A stretch of DNA of 64,000 nt from Ophiodon elongatus (GCA_016806645.1 JACSYO010000503.1:984001-1048000); one strand, 5' to 3'; counted from the first letter of the stretch, positions 36,722-47,935 are shown. Notes: generated by a model not told the origin, from the letters alone. Made by a program: numbers and translations.

Positions 36722-37047
36722 TTAAAGGGACAGTTCACCCCAGAAGTACAGACTTGTCCACTCACTGGTAGTGCTGTTTCTCAATCTCGATTGTTTTGGT
36801 GTGAGTTGCCTAGTTTTGCAGATAACAGCCGTAGAGATGTCTCCCTTCTCTTGAATATAATGGTATTACATGGCACTGGACTTGTGGTGCTCTATAGCTG
36901 AGCGCTATATAATGCCATTCTATTGGGGAGAAGGCAGACATCTCTACGGCCGATATCTCCAAAACTCCAAGACAATCTAGACTGATACATTTCTCTACAG
37001 GTAAGAAGAAAAAGTATTTTTGATTTTGGAATGAACTGTTCCTTTAA
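36722..37047 (+). mobile_element. Foldback MITE with TTAAAGGGACAGTTCA ends
   Basis: The left end TTAAAGGGACAGTTCA and the right end TGAACTGTTCCTTTAA are inverted repeats (15 of 16 match). Inside, a stretch at about 36812-36863 is repeated inverted at 36914-36965 with most positions matching, so the element folds on itself. No transposase is encoded. It sits 65 bp from another repeat (36411-36656). Confidence 0.75.
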
Positions 37048-37264
37048 CACTCCGAGTTTTTGCTGCTCAGTATGAGACTTTACGTCTCTTGATGCTCTTA
37101 ATGCATAATCTGAGGCACGTCCATTCTGACAAGAATAACGTTTCCGTATATATTTAAATACAGAAAGTCGTTGCTTAAGATCAGTTATCAGCAGCATTGG
37201 TTTAGAAATATCGTCCTCAGTATCAGTCTTCAAAAGCTCAGTCAGACACATAACACTCTTGCTC

Positions 37265-37362
37265 ACACTCTCTCCCTCCCTCCCTCCCTCCTTCCCTCCC
37301 TCCCTCTAGCTCTCTCTCTCGCTCTCTCGCTCTCTCTCGCTCTCTCTCGCTCTCTCTCTATT
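37265..37362. repeat. (CCCT)n / (TCTCGC)n pyrimidine tract
   Basis: CCCT units to about 37307, then CTCTCGCT-type units; purine-pyrimidine mirror type. Confidence 0.9.
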
Positions 37363-39359
37363 TCACACACACAACAATTGCATCCCTGTGATGGGAAGAA
37401 GTGTTTGTTCAGAGGTTGTTGGCTGGCCACACCGCCCCACGCTGCTGCCGGAGCAGAGCAGGAGGTGACGGTGGCCTGGATGGAGGTGTGAGGCCTGGCA
37501 GAGCAGATCACACATCCAGGCAGGTAGGAACCACCGCTGGTGTCCTTCAGTGCTTCACAGGATCTGACGCTGACTTCTGTCTGGGCTTCTTTAGAGGTAT
37601 CTTTTGCTCTGATGATCAGAGTATTCTCTTCAGTATTCTCTTGACTGTTTGTGTGTATTTGTATACTTGGCGCATATTTTTTGAGCATTTATCAAACTTG
37701 TTCTACTTCTTTTTCTTCAGTGTTTTAAATCATCCATCAGTCAGTTGGAGAACAGAAGAGGAACGAGCCTTAAAAGTGCAGCGGGGGCAGGAAACAGCTT
37801 AGTGATGCACGTTGTATTTCTGGGTTAACTTTGTTGCTTTGTAGTACAACTTTCTTCATCCTGTTAAGAACTGGTTAATTAAATGCGATGTCAAATACAT
37901 ACGCCCTCAGTAAGCCTGCAACTAACAGTAGTTGTCATTGATGATTAATGTATTGTGATCTTTTATTAATTGGTTCAAGGTTAATGATTGTTTTAGACGC
38001 AATGATTGATAATTCATTAATCAAAAAAAATGTCATAAATGATGATAAAAGCCCATTGTATATCGCATGAACCCAAACTGACACTTTCAACTAGATTCAT
38101 TTGTTCGAGCAACGGTTAAAAACATCGAAATGTGTTCTATATTTAAAGTGGTATTAAAGAAGAGAAAAAATATATCTTTGTATTTGAGAAGTTTTAAATG
38201 GCAAATTATTGTCACCTTTACTCGATAATGACTTTGTAGAACATTAAGCCAATTTTCAAAAAAAGTCATTAATTAATTTTCCTTTAGTCAGGTAGATTAA
38301 AAAAAAAAAAAAATTTTGTGTAGAGGCGAGAGAGAGGAGGGATGACATGCAACAAAGCTTGATTTAAACTGGATATTTTCCATTTCAGCTCTGGGTCAGA
38401 CTCCTCACAATAAAATGACTTTTACAGTAACCCATATAGTGATATACAAGAGATTTTTTTAAGCGACCAGATTATAGATCCATTGATCGGTCTTCCTATT
38501 TAAAACACAGATTCTGTGCAGTAGCTGGTGGCAGGTTGTTGAGTTGAATAGTCCTCTGGCCTCCCTGAGATCTGATCCCTGTATGTTTTAAATAGCAAGA
38601 GGTTTCATGAATACCCCCTGAGAGGCGGGGCTTGGGAGCATCTCAGCAGGGACGGCTCTGGCATTTGTGATGGGGTATCTTATTAATGAAGCGTATCATC
38701 TGCAGGCTGCTGCTATTTAAACTCCCAACTATACCAGGGAATTTGGGCCAGTAGGGGAGTGGTTCAGTCACTCAAATGACGTTTCGGCCTCTGGGTATGT
38801 CGATGGGCATACGGGGGTATTTCAGATTCAGGTTTATTTTTAAAGAGTCTGTGGTATTCAGAGAGAGGGCCACACTCTGCATGCCTACTGTCGCTACGTT
38901 TTCTGCTGCATCACCTCGGAAGGGCAACACATGGCAGCCCCTCTAACAGCTGTTTCTGGGGTCAGAAGGTCACGGACATGTCAGCGGGGGCCACACTGCT
39001 GTTTTCAACTCAACCCGCCAGACACTTCACACGCTAACATGGCTCAGATAGACTAACCTGGGAGGGGAGCAAGCCCCGGTAATCAAGTCGTGGATCGATT
39101 CCCATTGATTAACAATGTGGTACAAGAGTGAAGGTTGTCACTTGTAATCCCATAGATGATGCAGCAAGATGTAATCAAACAAGCATTATGTAAGTATAAA
39201 AGTCTGTTAGTTGGTAATAACATGCTTTTGTGTTCACTATGGCAGTAACACAGTTATTAGTGATAATAATAAGTGATAATCTGGTTTGTACTATATATAT
39301 ACAACTAATATTGATATGGTAAAAGTGTACATTTTGTGGTAGTGGTAATAGCATTTGAG

Positions 39360-39386
39360 AACATATATACATATATATATATATAC

Positions 39387-39440
<54 letters not shown>

Positions 39441-39482
39441 GTATATATATATATACATATATATATATGTATATATATATAG
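39360..39482. repeat. (AT)n/(ATAC)n array
   Basis: About 120 bp of AT repeats with ATAC and GTAT steps. Confidence 0.9.
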
Positions 39483-39589
39483 TGTGATGATTGTAATTCA
39501 TTGTGTTATAGTATATTATAGTAATGTGGTAATGGGTTTAAACTATATAAAATATGGTTGTGGACTTTAGTAATATGCTAGAGGATGAC

Positions 39590-40215
39590 TAATAGTAATA
39601 CTTTAGTGGATGTCGTCGATGGTGAATGTAACTAAGAGTAATGTGGTCGTGGTGGAAGTCATCAGATCCTTTACTTAAGTAAAGTAGGAATACTATGGTC
39701 TTGAAATACTCCATTACAAGGGAAAGTCCTGAATTAAAAATGTTACTTCAGTGGAACTACAGAAGTATTATCAGCATGTACTTAACGTATCAAAAGTAAA
39801 AGTACTTACCATGCAGAATGCCTCTTATAATATTGTAGAAAATCCTGTTCTGTTCAATGTGGAGCCAACTGTAGATGTTCCTGTTTAATAGTGGAGTATT
39901 GCATCATATCGTATAAGAATATCATGTGTTTTTATATGTACCTAGTAACTCTGAGTAAATGTGGAGTAAAAAAGTACTATATTTTCCTCTGAGATGTAGC
40001 AGAGTAGAGGAAATATGGTATTGAATGTAACTTATAGTAATGTGGTGGTCAGTATAATAGAATTTATTTTGTTCGTGAGTGTAACTAATAGATATATGTT
40101 CGTTGAAGCAGGATTATGAAGATGTAACTGATAGTAATACAGCAGAGGATGTTGCTGGTAGTAGTGTGGAAGGTGTAACTAATAGTGGATGTACGTTAAT
40201 GTGACATGAGAGTGG
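39590..40215 (+). repeat. Diverged minisatellite (GTAACTAATAGTAATGTGG-like), interrupted
   Basis: Related units are seen at about 39582, 39627, 40027, 40080, 40126 and 40173 (e.g. TGTAACTAAGAGTAATGTGG, TGTAACTTATAGTAATGTGG, TGTAACTGATAGTAATACAG). They lie on both sides of the dispersed repeat at 39653-40015. Confidence 0.55.
39653..40015 (+). repeat. Dispersed teleost repeat (CAGATCCTTTACTTAAGTAA family)
   Basis: CAGATCCTTTACTTAAGTAA, ATACTCCATTACAAG, AGTATTATCAGCATGTACTT, ATCAAAAGTAAAAGTACTT and AAAAAGTACTATATTTTCCT appear in the order known for a very common fish repeat. It splits a diverged minisatellite. Confidence 0.65.
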
Positions 40216-40317
40216 GTGGAAGTTTTTTTTTTTATGCAACGGATTATAAAACTCTCAACTCATTGATTGAGTCACTGCTCAGATCAGCAAGAGAAAACAA
40301 AGGAGAGCAAATCTAAC

Positions 40318-40530
40318 TTTTAGAGATGCCCTTTTTATCTGCCGATCCCGACTGTTGAACGTCAATGAGCCATATTGACTGATAAATATCGTTTTTGTTG
40401 TTGTTTTGTTTTGCAGCTGGTAAACCAGAAATTCAAACATTTTAGATTTTCTAATTTTACTTTGCTTTTGTCATCTACAGTGGTTATTTGCCTTAAAACA
40501 CACAATTCAAATGATCAGGAAATGAAAGAT
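40318..40530 (+). repeat. Dispersed repeat, family X, copy 2
   Basis: TTTTAGAGATGCCC, CAATGAGCCAT, CATCTACAGTGGTTATTTGC and ATTCAAATGATCAGGAAAT match copy 1 at 22032-22300. Confidence 0.65.
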
Positions 40531-41932
40531 TGCCAATGGATTTAGAAGCATCAGTATGTGTCTTGAATGTCTGTATGTATATCAGATGTTCGCGTATTGT
40601 AATAGAGGCGAACGTAAACGAGTATTTACTTCAGCTTCTCACCTCACAGTCAGATACTTCCTCACAGGAGAGTCACAGAGAGAGAGAGAGAGAGCTGTAG
40701 GTCACGCTATATTTAGTCAGTGCATATTAAGTGTAATCATGTCATTAATCTTTAGTGAGCGGGACCCTCCCGGTTGCAGCCCACACCCGGCCTCGTTTAC
40801 AGACGACACAGTTCATATGTAGTTTAGTGGAGAACCACCTGGAGTACCACTGCTCTATATCTGTACTCCCTTGGCTGTGAGATTAGATTTAAGCTTTTGT
40901 ACTTTCAATATGGGTTTGTTGTAAATACATTGTGGCAGATTAGCCTCGCTGTGTTATAAACCTACTCCCACTGGTAATAAATGTCACGCAAAAAAAGATT
41001 TAGCGCCTCTTTAACCTTTTGTGCATACTGTAAAATGCTTTTAAATGTCCCTTTTTAGTCACTTCCTCAGTAAATTGCCTCGCCTAGAGAACCACTTTAC
41101 GGTCGGAGCGTCGGCCGTGCCGTGTGGATATCTTTTGTGCTGTACCTGATGTGTTTGCTCATCCAACACAACAGTTGGTAAACTTTGATCGCACGCCATT
41201 AATCCGCAGTGACTCCGCCTGATGAATTGTTTTATGTGGTTTACTTTGTGGTCACGTGGGCCAGCCCAGCAGAATCGCTGTATAATGGGGTCACGTGGGC
41301 TCTAAACAAAGCCCGTCTGCCTATCAAATCCTCTCGCAGTCCGGTGACAGCTCAGCAGTCTGCTCAGGTTGCCATGGCTGCTGTCATAGCAACTGTGTCT
41401 GAATAGACGGTTTTTAGCCTCTCTCTCTCGGTGCTCTGCTGACTAAAGTCTGCTTGGTTTGAACCGTGTTCTGACGATGTCACCGAGTGGCCGATATTAC
41501 ATTGTTAGCTTTGCACGGCAGGATGTGAACGAGTCAGTCACCACATATGAAGCACTCCCTTCACTTTCAAACACTGGCATGTTTTATGTCTGCCAAAGAG
41601 GTTATTGTTTTGGTGCCATTTGTTTTGCTTGATAGCTCAAAAAACTCGAGAACAGATTTTTTATTAAATTTGGTGCAACCACTTATTTAACCATTATCCC
41701 TACAAATCTCTTTGTATGAGTCTGAAAATAAGATTTTAAGTGGAGGGGAGACACTGCTGTTGACCAGGGTCAAGGTTTTAACTAATAGGGTTTCATGGTG
41801 ATATCTATCTATTTGGAGAAGCATGCAAAAAGACAGACCAGCATGCTTCCTCGCATTATACAAATATGCAAATCGGAATGGAAATGCTCTGGGTGAAGTG
41901 TCTTACAGCTGCGTCTGTGTCTCTCTGTCCAG

Positions 41933-42005
41933 ATCGAGAACATCGACGCCTGTCTCGGTTTCCTGGCAGCCAAAGGAGTCAACATCCAGGGACTGTCTTC
42001 AGAGG
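41933..42005 (+). CDS. nav2: nav2 exon 4 (CH domain, third part)
   Basis: The acceptor gtccag and donor gtaagg bound a 73-nt exon, phase 0 in and 1 out. It encodes IENIDACLGFLAAKGVNIQG followed by LSSE (residues 82-105). The mammalian sequence is almost the same (IENIDACLNFLAAKGINIQG). It follows the longest intron of the window, about 12.1 kb. The last base is set at 42005 because the split Glu codon must be completed by AG of exon 5. Confidence 0.95.
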
Positions 42006-42989
42006 GTAAGGTGGACTCCTGCACATCTGCTTTCACTGGAAACAGGAGAGCTAGACCCGAACCCGGGCCGGGCCAAGCCAAGCCAGGCCTCTGCCGGGGG
42101 CGGGGGGGGGACGAAGCATTTCTATTGACAAAAGCTCTTTTGCCAGGACACACTACATTAATGCCAGACAGTACACATTCAAACATCATATTGTTCACAC
42201 TACTAGTGTTATCATTGAGCAGAGCAGTGAGTCAGTGGACTGTTACGTCCCCTAATGGCAAGAAAGACGTCGCGTCAGTTCTCCGTTCAGAGTACAAGTA
42301 TTTTCTCGAGACTTGCAGTCCAAGAACATGCAAGTCAGATTCATCAGAGAACCAAAGCCAGCGGTAGACAGCATGTCACGTTGTCTTTGTTGTGTTGTAC
42401 GGCTGCTGTTGAACGCAGCTTTGCAAAAAAATACAAGCATACTCACTTTGACTCCAACTCTGTGCACTTAATCGCGTCAACACCAAACGAGGGCGCTAGC
42501 GAGTCAGGTTATGTCTCACAAACAATAAGTAGAAGGCTGTGGAATTAAACTGAAAATATGCAACAGCAGTGAATGACGTGACATTGTGGTACGGCTGCAG
42601 TGGGCTGACGGTGAAGGGGATTGAGCATTTTGTCTTTTGTGACCATTTAAGTCAAAAGTAAAAAAATACGTTTTTGGTCACAAACTTATCAGTTGTGGAG
42701 TTCACTGCCAGCGTAGTGTGCATAGGTATTAATGAGACTTGATGCTTGTGCCACTAAATAGGAGTAAGCGGGTGATAAATTAATTTGTCATTATCATATT
42801 AAAACAACAATATTGAAAAGGCCATAACAGCCAGTAAAAGCGTATTAGCTTTAGTTTCTTTGCACAGAACACGACTACAAGTGTCATATTACACGGCCAA
42901 AGTGACTTATTTCTCTACAGCTTCCACTTTTAACTTTATTTATCTACCCTTTTCCCCCCTTTTTTAATATTCCCCATTGTCCCCCACAG
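42006..42989 (+). other. nav2: nav2 intron 4, 984 bp
   Basis: Ordinary intronic sequence with a G-rich spot at 42098-42110 and a pyrimidine-rich 3' end. Nothing else recognised. Confidence 0.85.
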
Positions 42990-43233
42990 AGATCCGTAAT
43001 GGTAATCTGAAAGCCATCCTCGGCCTCTTCTTCAGCTTGTCCCGCTACAAACAGCAGCAGCAGCACGCCCAGCGGCAGAACTCCCAGCCGCCTGCCCCCC
43101 CCGGCGCCCAGACGCAGGCCGCGCACCCTCCCCTGAGCCAGCAGAGCAGCGCCCCGGCCCAGCTCGGCCACTCTACGCATGGGACTCCCGCCCTCACAGC
43201 CCAGAAAGCAGCACAGGCCGAGATGCAGTCCAG
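42990..43233 (+). CDS. nav2: nav2 exon 5 (end of CH domain, Gln/Pro-rich linker)
   Basis: The acceptor cccacag ends at 42989 and the donor gtgagt begins at 43234. Phase is 1 in and 2 out. It starts with EIRNGNLKAILGLFFSLSRY, the last CH helix, then KQQQQ and a low-complexity Gln/Pro/Ala stretch up to AEMQS (residues 106-186). Human NAV2 has the same plan: CH end, poly-Q, then AEMQSR. The linker is poorly conserved in sequence. The final split codon (AG) can be completed either by exon 6 or directly by exon 7, giving Arg in both cases. Confidence 0.95.
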
Positions 43234-43470
43234 GTGAGTCCGGCTGGCGCGATAGTGCCGACTCTGGCAACTGGACACATCAGGAACGTAACCTTGAGAC
43301 TGGGTGAACGGGTTTTGTCACTGTATTCTTCACTTTCTTGCTGTTTCTGCGGTTCTAATCCATCATTTTGTCATCTCTATCCTCCTGTTCACACCTCCTG
43401 TCGTTTATAACTGTAAACCTGACCTCTCTGTCTCTGTCCTCTTCCATATCTCTCTTTTCTTTTCCTCTAG

Positions 43471-43527
43471 GGATGGCTCTCAGAGTAAACTGCTCAAGTT
43501 TTCCCTTGGTCAGAAAAAGACCTCTAG
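43471..43527 (+). CDS. nav2: nav2 exon 6, probable 57-nt cassette exon
   Basis: The acceptor cctctag ends at 43470 and the donor gtcagc begins at 43528. Phase is 2 on both sides, so the 19-residue segment DGSQSKLLKFSLGQKKTS can be included or skipped without changing frame. NAV3 has an equivalent ending (SQKKPT before RLPGPS), while the common human NAV2 form goes straight from AEMQSR to LPGP, as it would after skipping. The donor is weak (C at +3, C at +6). CU-rich tracts flank the exon on both sides, which fits regulated, perhaps PTB-dependent, splicing. The insert is Ser/Lys-rich and could affect microtubule binding. Exon identity is well supported by phase and paralogue match; its regulation is inferred. 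Confidence 0.8.
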
Positions 43528-43534
43528 GTCAGCT

Positions 43535-43625
43535 TCTTCTGCATTTCTGTTTTCTTCCTCCTCCCTCTCTATCCTCCTCCTCCTCCACCTCCTCCTCCTC
43601 CACCTCCTCCTCCTCCTCCACACCT
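43535..43625. repeat. CU-rich tract and (CTC)n downstream of cassette exon 6
   Basis: CTTCTTCTG, TTTTCTTCCTCC and then CTC triplets with CAC breaks, starting 8 nt after the exon 6 donor. Confidence 0.85.
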
Positions 43626-43896
43626 CCTGTTCCGTCCCCTTCCTGGAAATAGGAAGGTAGAAATTGCCCTGAATCAAGGATAATGTCTCCTTCGTACTGC
43701 AATGAGTTTCACGTTGTTTCTTTGTCTGCGATTAAGGGCAATCTCTACCACAAGGACTATCTAATATGCATGAGTGGTAGTGATAGGGACTAAAGCTCCA
43801 GGCTGCGTTTTCGGACGGCCCTGTCTGTCTGGCAGCGCGCCTCATTTGCCAAGCCTGCTAAATGGGCTGTGAAAGACCTTTAGATAACCCTTAAGT

Positions 43897-43899
<3 letters not shown>

Positions 43900-43971
<72 letters not shown>
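43900..43971. repeat. (GT)36 microsatellite
   Basis: Pure GT run in intron 6. Confidence 0.95.
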
Positions 43972-43978
<7 letters not shown>

Positions 43979-44459
43979 GACAAGCACATCCCCCATGTAA
44001 TGTGACATTAATAATTAACGCAATAATCTATGGCTGGTATGTCCTTCTATGAGATCTTTTGTTAAAATTTGAACTTGCGCCTGCGTTCACATTTCTCTAT
44101 TTTAGCATGCAGTGTGGTATTATGTGATGATGCACCTTGAAATTGGATTTAGGATGTGGTTTTGCATGCTGCCCATCCCCAGATTCTGTTTGCATTGCAC
44201 CTGCCCCACACCAGCTCCCCTCCAAAGCAAAGCAATGCAATGGCCCCACCTTCTGGTCAGCCTGTGTAACTACAAGATTAAGAGCTGAGATTCTCCTGAT
44301 GCTCTCCACCAACAAGAACACCAGGCCGCCTTAAAAAAAAAAAAAGAAATGTTCCCAAATTTAGCTACATTTAAAAAATTACTTCACTCTCTGTAAATAT
44401 AACTTTTAATGCATTTTAAAGAGCTAAAAGTCTTAAATAAATTGTCTTTTTTTTCTTCT

Positions 44460-44640
44460 TCAAATATTTACAAAATAAATGCCTTCAATTAGTAAATCTA
44501 CCTCAATATCTGAGATTATGTGCACAAGAAACGAGCATAGATGATAATCTGAGATCCGCTGCACGTCAGAATAATTCAGTCAGGGGCTGAAAGAATCAAA
44601 TGGAGCTTGCAGAACACATAAAACCTCGGCTCTAGACCAA
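44460..44640. promoter_or_regulatory. Candidate enhancer-like element in intron 6
   Basis: AATATTTACAAAATAAATGC, TTCAATTAGTAAATC, GATGATAATCTGAG and GAATAATTCAG in non-repetitive DNA, with forkhead- and homeodomain-type cores. Confidence 0.28.
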
Positions 44641-45069
44641 ATTCAAACTTCTGTATTTATTCAAAACATTTCTGCAAGTGGAAGAGGGAGCAATGCATTT
44701 CACGTGTACTTCATTAAGCATGAGTAAAATGTTTCGTCGCTCTTCTATTTGCAATACTTTTAAAACTAAATACCTCAAAGTTTTAAGTTGGTAAGCCCCG
44801 GCCTTTTCTTTCTTCTGTTCGACAGAAACCTTTTTTCTTTTTTTCTCACTTTTGCCTGTATTTGACTTTTGAGAATATAAATTGACAGGCAACTCGTTTA
44901 TATTCGTTTTGACCTATTGTAGCCCGTGTTAACATTTTGAAATATATTTTTAAAAACAAACATATATCCATTACATCCATAATTTCTTCTATACACGGCC
45001 ATATCCAAAGGGGGAAGGCAGTTGACTGACTGGCCGTGCCATAACTAAAAGCCAAATGGTCTTAGGCTA

Positions 45070-45560
45070 CTCTACTAAATGATGTGGTAAAAACCCATTA
45101 CCTCTCAATGGCCAGATAAATAAGAGCCAGTCAACGTGAATGGCATGCCGGAAATGAGACTTTCTATAATATATACAAGAGTTGAGAGAGAGAGCTGTAA
45201 TCTGCTTATCAGCATCTGCCTCACAGTCCCAGGATGATGATGATGATGAAGATGATGATGATGATGATGATGATGTCGCCGGCCTGTGAATTAGCATTTC
45301 ATTAGCCGTTGGTGTGCCACGACCTGGCCAGATTACACCTCGGCCCACAGACCTCACCAAAGGCAACAGATCGACACACAATATGGAATCAAGGTGTGAT
45401 CTCACCAGGGTTTATCCGTGGCTAGTATTTCCTTTCTAATCCATGTGGGGAAATAAGGACGTGTAATCTGAGGCTGTTGAGCTCACACCTCCCCTGGGAC
45501 CTGTCAGCCCGTCCAACCCACTCGGAAAACGTCCGCGCTGCCGTGAGCTCATCTGTCTCC
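45070..45560. promoter_or_regulatory. Candidate enhancer-like element with an internal (GAT)n tract
   Basis: CCCATTACC, CTGTAATCTGCTTATCAGC, GTGAATTAGCATTTCATTAG, CAGATTACACC and GTGTAATCTGAGG on both sides of a GAT microsatellite. Repeated (T)AATC(T) cores resemble bicoid-type homeodomain sites. Confidence 0.3.
45233..45276. repeat. (GAT)n microsatellite
   Basis: GAT triplets with one GAA. Confidence 0.9.
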
Positions 45561-46372
45561 ATTAGATTACTGTAGGTGCGTATAGGGAGGTGGAGCCAAG
45601 CAGAGCTGCAAGATAAACCAATCAATAGCTGAGTTCACAGTTATTGAACTGTGTGTAACTTTTAAACCAAGCCACAGACTTTCAGACTAAATATGAGCCA
45701 GACATAAACATGTATCCAAAGAGTGTAAAATGAGCTAAAAGCATAAAAGACAGTTGGCAAAGATCTAGGCAGCAGGGTGGCTGAGTAGTTAGTTTAGTCA
45801 TTGATTTGAGGCAGAGCCCAACCAGGGGTCAAGAGGTGAACTCTTCCCCTTGGAAACGAATAAAGTAGGTAAAAAAATATTGTGAATTCAGTACATCAAC
45901 TTCCTTCGTCACAAGCTGTGAATTCACATCGTGGAAATCAAAAAAGCCAGAGTGATGATTAAATATGGCCATCACTTCTGGCAGGCTGCTCATATCCTTT
46001 AAACGGATCATAAATATTAACCGCTTCATGAAACAATAGTCACTTAGTGCTCAGACGAAGAACAGCCATTGAATTGAATCCTTCGTCAGCAGTTGCCTCT
46101 GCCTGAAACATGCCACGTTATAGCAGGCGTTAGCATCGTGTTGTACGTTTTAGATGACACATCGTGCTATGCAGTAACATGAGGAACACCCCGTTCACTT
46201 GTCTGCACGGCCCCCCCGTACTCAACAGTTCTAATCAAGTGACCCCCCCTCCTGCTTGAGTTCAGAGGCTGTAGGCTGGATTTGTCCCCGCAGAATGTGT
46301 TATAAACCTGCATTAAACGGATGTGTTCCTTCACTGTGTAAGTTCAACATGGCTTCTCTCTCCCTCCATCAG

Positions 46373-46509
46373 ACTTCCCGGCCCCTCAGCGAGGGTGTCC
46401 ACTGCCGGCGGTGACATCCCTCCAAGAGGCTCGGTCAGTGCTGCCGGGAACCGACGCAGCCAGGGGTCCAGCAGCGACAAGACCAAAGCCAACTCACACC
46501 TGAACAGAG
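46373..46509 (+). CDS. nav2: nav2 exon 7 (Ser-rich linker, LPGPSARVS)
   Basis: The acceptor catcag precedes 46373 and the donor gtaagg follows at 46510. Phase is 2 in and 1 out. It encodes LPGPSARVSTAGGDIPPRG, then SVSAAGNRRSQGSSSDKTK and ANSHLNR (residues 207-251 with exon 6 included). LPGP.ARVS.AG and NRRSQ are shared with NAV2 and NAV3. The region is predicted to be disordered and basic, and lies between the CH domain and the microtubule-binding segment. Confidence 0.92.
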
Positions 46510-46885
46510 GTAAGGGCGTGAGAACAGAGACGTCTGTTGAGAACAGATTTAAGGTGAATTGGGAATCTATTCCTCGCGGTGCTTTTGGTTAGTAGAGAAT
46601 GCAAGTTTGCTCTGTTGCTTTTGAGACCAAGAGAAAGTATTAATACTTCAGCATGCGACGCTACATCGAAACAACTGTGTCCTTTCCAGAGCAAACTCCT
46701 CCCTTTAATGTTTCAGGTCAATTAAGTTAACTTGGAACATTTTATATTTCACGTCACAAGGAGAGAGAGCGTTTCGTTCTCACTTCGTATAACAAGCGTC
46801 CAGCTGTTGCAGCTCGCTGACTGTTCTGTACAGTGTAAGTGAGCCTTTGGACCTGTGTGTGGTGACTGCTTTAGGGACATAATAA

Positions 46886-46925
46886 TGTCTAATAATAATA
46901 ATAATGTCAAATAATAATAATAATG
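46886..46925. repeat. (AAT)n microsatellite, duplicated
   Basis: Two AAT runs, each ending AATGTC. Confidence 0.85.
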
Positions 46926-47474
46926 TCTTTAGATGTTATGTTCGTTTGCAGCATTTAGCTTGTTGAAGAACGGCGCCCTCTTCCTGTGTTGTGAAACAGG
47001 ACTCAATGAGGTAGGAAATGGGGAAGGGGCCATTGGCTCCCCCATTTCCTACCTTTTTGCGCCCGTGGTCCAATTTGCTGTCGCAGCTGGTGGGATCCCA
47101 TCCAAGATGGTCTCCAGGTTTAACTTTGTTTCTGAGAAATTGTCTTTTTGTGTCAGTTTGGTACCCACGAGGCTTGTACCGTTTAACTTGTCAAAACTGA
47201 ACCAGATATTTCCGAGCACTGTTTCGCATCTTTTGTCCTGATGATTCAATCAGGAGAGTTTCATTTTCAGTTGGAGACGGAAATGTACTCTCACACGTTT
47301 ATTTTAAATTCCCCTGACCCAGTTTGACTCGCGCTGCCCAGTGTTTGAGTTCTGCAGCATACAAAGTCGTGCGTTTGTTTGGCAGTATATTCAGTGAGAG
47401 CGGTGTTGTCACAACTCAGAAGGCCAAGGCTTTATATAGACTGTTAGTGTTCACAGTCTAAACTCATTACCCTG

Positions 47475-47476
<2 letters not shown>

Positions 47477-47511
<35 letters not shown>
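47477..47511. repeat. (GA)17 microsatellite
   Basis: Pure GA run. Confidence 0.9.
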
Positions 47512-47512
<1 letters not shown>

Positions 47513-47678
47513 GTGATTAAAGACAAATTGACAAAATATCTTGGAACACAGTGAACAGCACTGTGGGACACTCATTCTGATGTGTGGCTCCCTGGGAGAT
47601 GGGGGACTTTCAAGGGGACATTGTTGTGTTTCTGTGCGTTTGTGCACAATATGTGTGGGTTTATGAACAGTGGTCGTG

Positions 47679-47935
47679 TTAAAGGAATAGTACGACATTT
47701 TCCGGTAAGCTCACTTTTGTGCGGGATGGGAAGATCGAAGCTACTCTGATGTCTTTGTGCCAGCCACCAGGAAACAACTGGAAACAAAACGTTGTATTTA
47801 GTTTCTTCAATCCATAAAAAAAACAAAGTACAGGTTGTGTTTTAGAGGGGGTTATGTACCGGACCTCCTTGTGGTTGCCAGGCTGCTTTGTGTTTAGTTA
47901 AACTTCCTGGCTGCTGGCTGTAGATTCAGATTGAT
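47679..47935 (+). repeat. Dispersed teleost repeat (TTAAAGGAATAGT family)
   Basis: TTAAAGGAATAGTACGACAT, AATCCATAAAAAAAACAAAG, GGGGGTTATGTACCGGAC and CTTCCTGGCTGCTGG match the order of a common fish element (AAAGGAATAGTTCGACATTT at its end). The right limit is approximate. Confidence 0.6.

Larger units (their letters stand above)
29805..41932 (+). other. nav2: nav2 intron 3, 12.1 kb, repeat-rich
   Basis: The largest intron in the window. It holds at least six dispersed repeats (33565-34090, 36411-36656, 36722-37047, 39653-40015, 40318-40530), two AT-repeat arrays, paired (GT)n/(CA)n tracts, and candidate regulatory stretches at 31250-31470 and 31930-31998. The AT-rich and microsatellite blocks make up much of 32300-37400. 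No nav2 exon recognised. Confidence 0.8.
43528..46372 (+). other. nav2: nav2 intron 6, 2.8 kb
   Basis: Starts with a CU-rich tract and (CTC)n (43535-43625), then (GT)n at 43900-43971, a (GAT)n tract at 45233-45276 and AT-rich stretches at 44460-44640 and 45070-45560 that look like candidate regulatory elements. No exon recognised. Confidence 0.8.

Noticed and set aside
37263..37688. 141-aa - strand frame with an Arg/Glu-rich end
   Set aside because: The end translates a CT-rich tract; the rest has no recognised domain.
10865..41932. Additional nav2 exons between the recognised ones
   Set aside because: Each pair of neighbouring recognised exons already joins in phase with the known NAV2 protein without missing residues through the CH domain, so no further constitutive exon is needed there.
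45770..45845. tRNA-like A-box (TGGCTGAGTAGTTAG) suggesting a tRNA gene or SINE head
   Set aside because: No B-box or cloverleaf could be found; at most a decayed SINE. A similar GGCTGAGTGGTAA near 57332 failed for the same reason.
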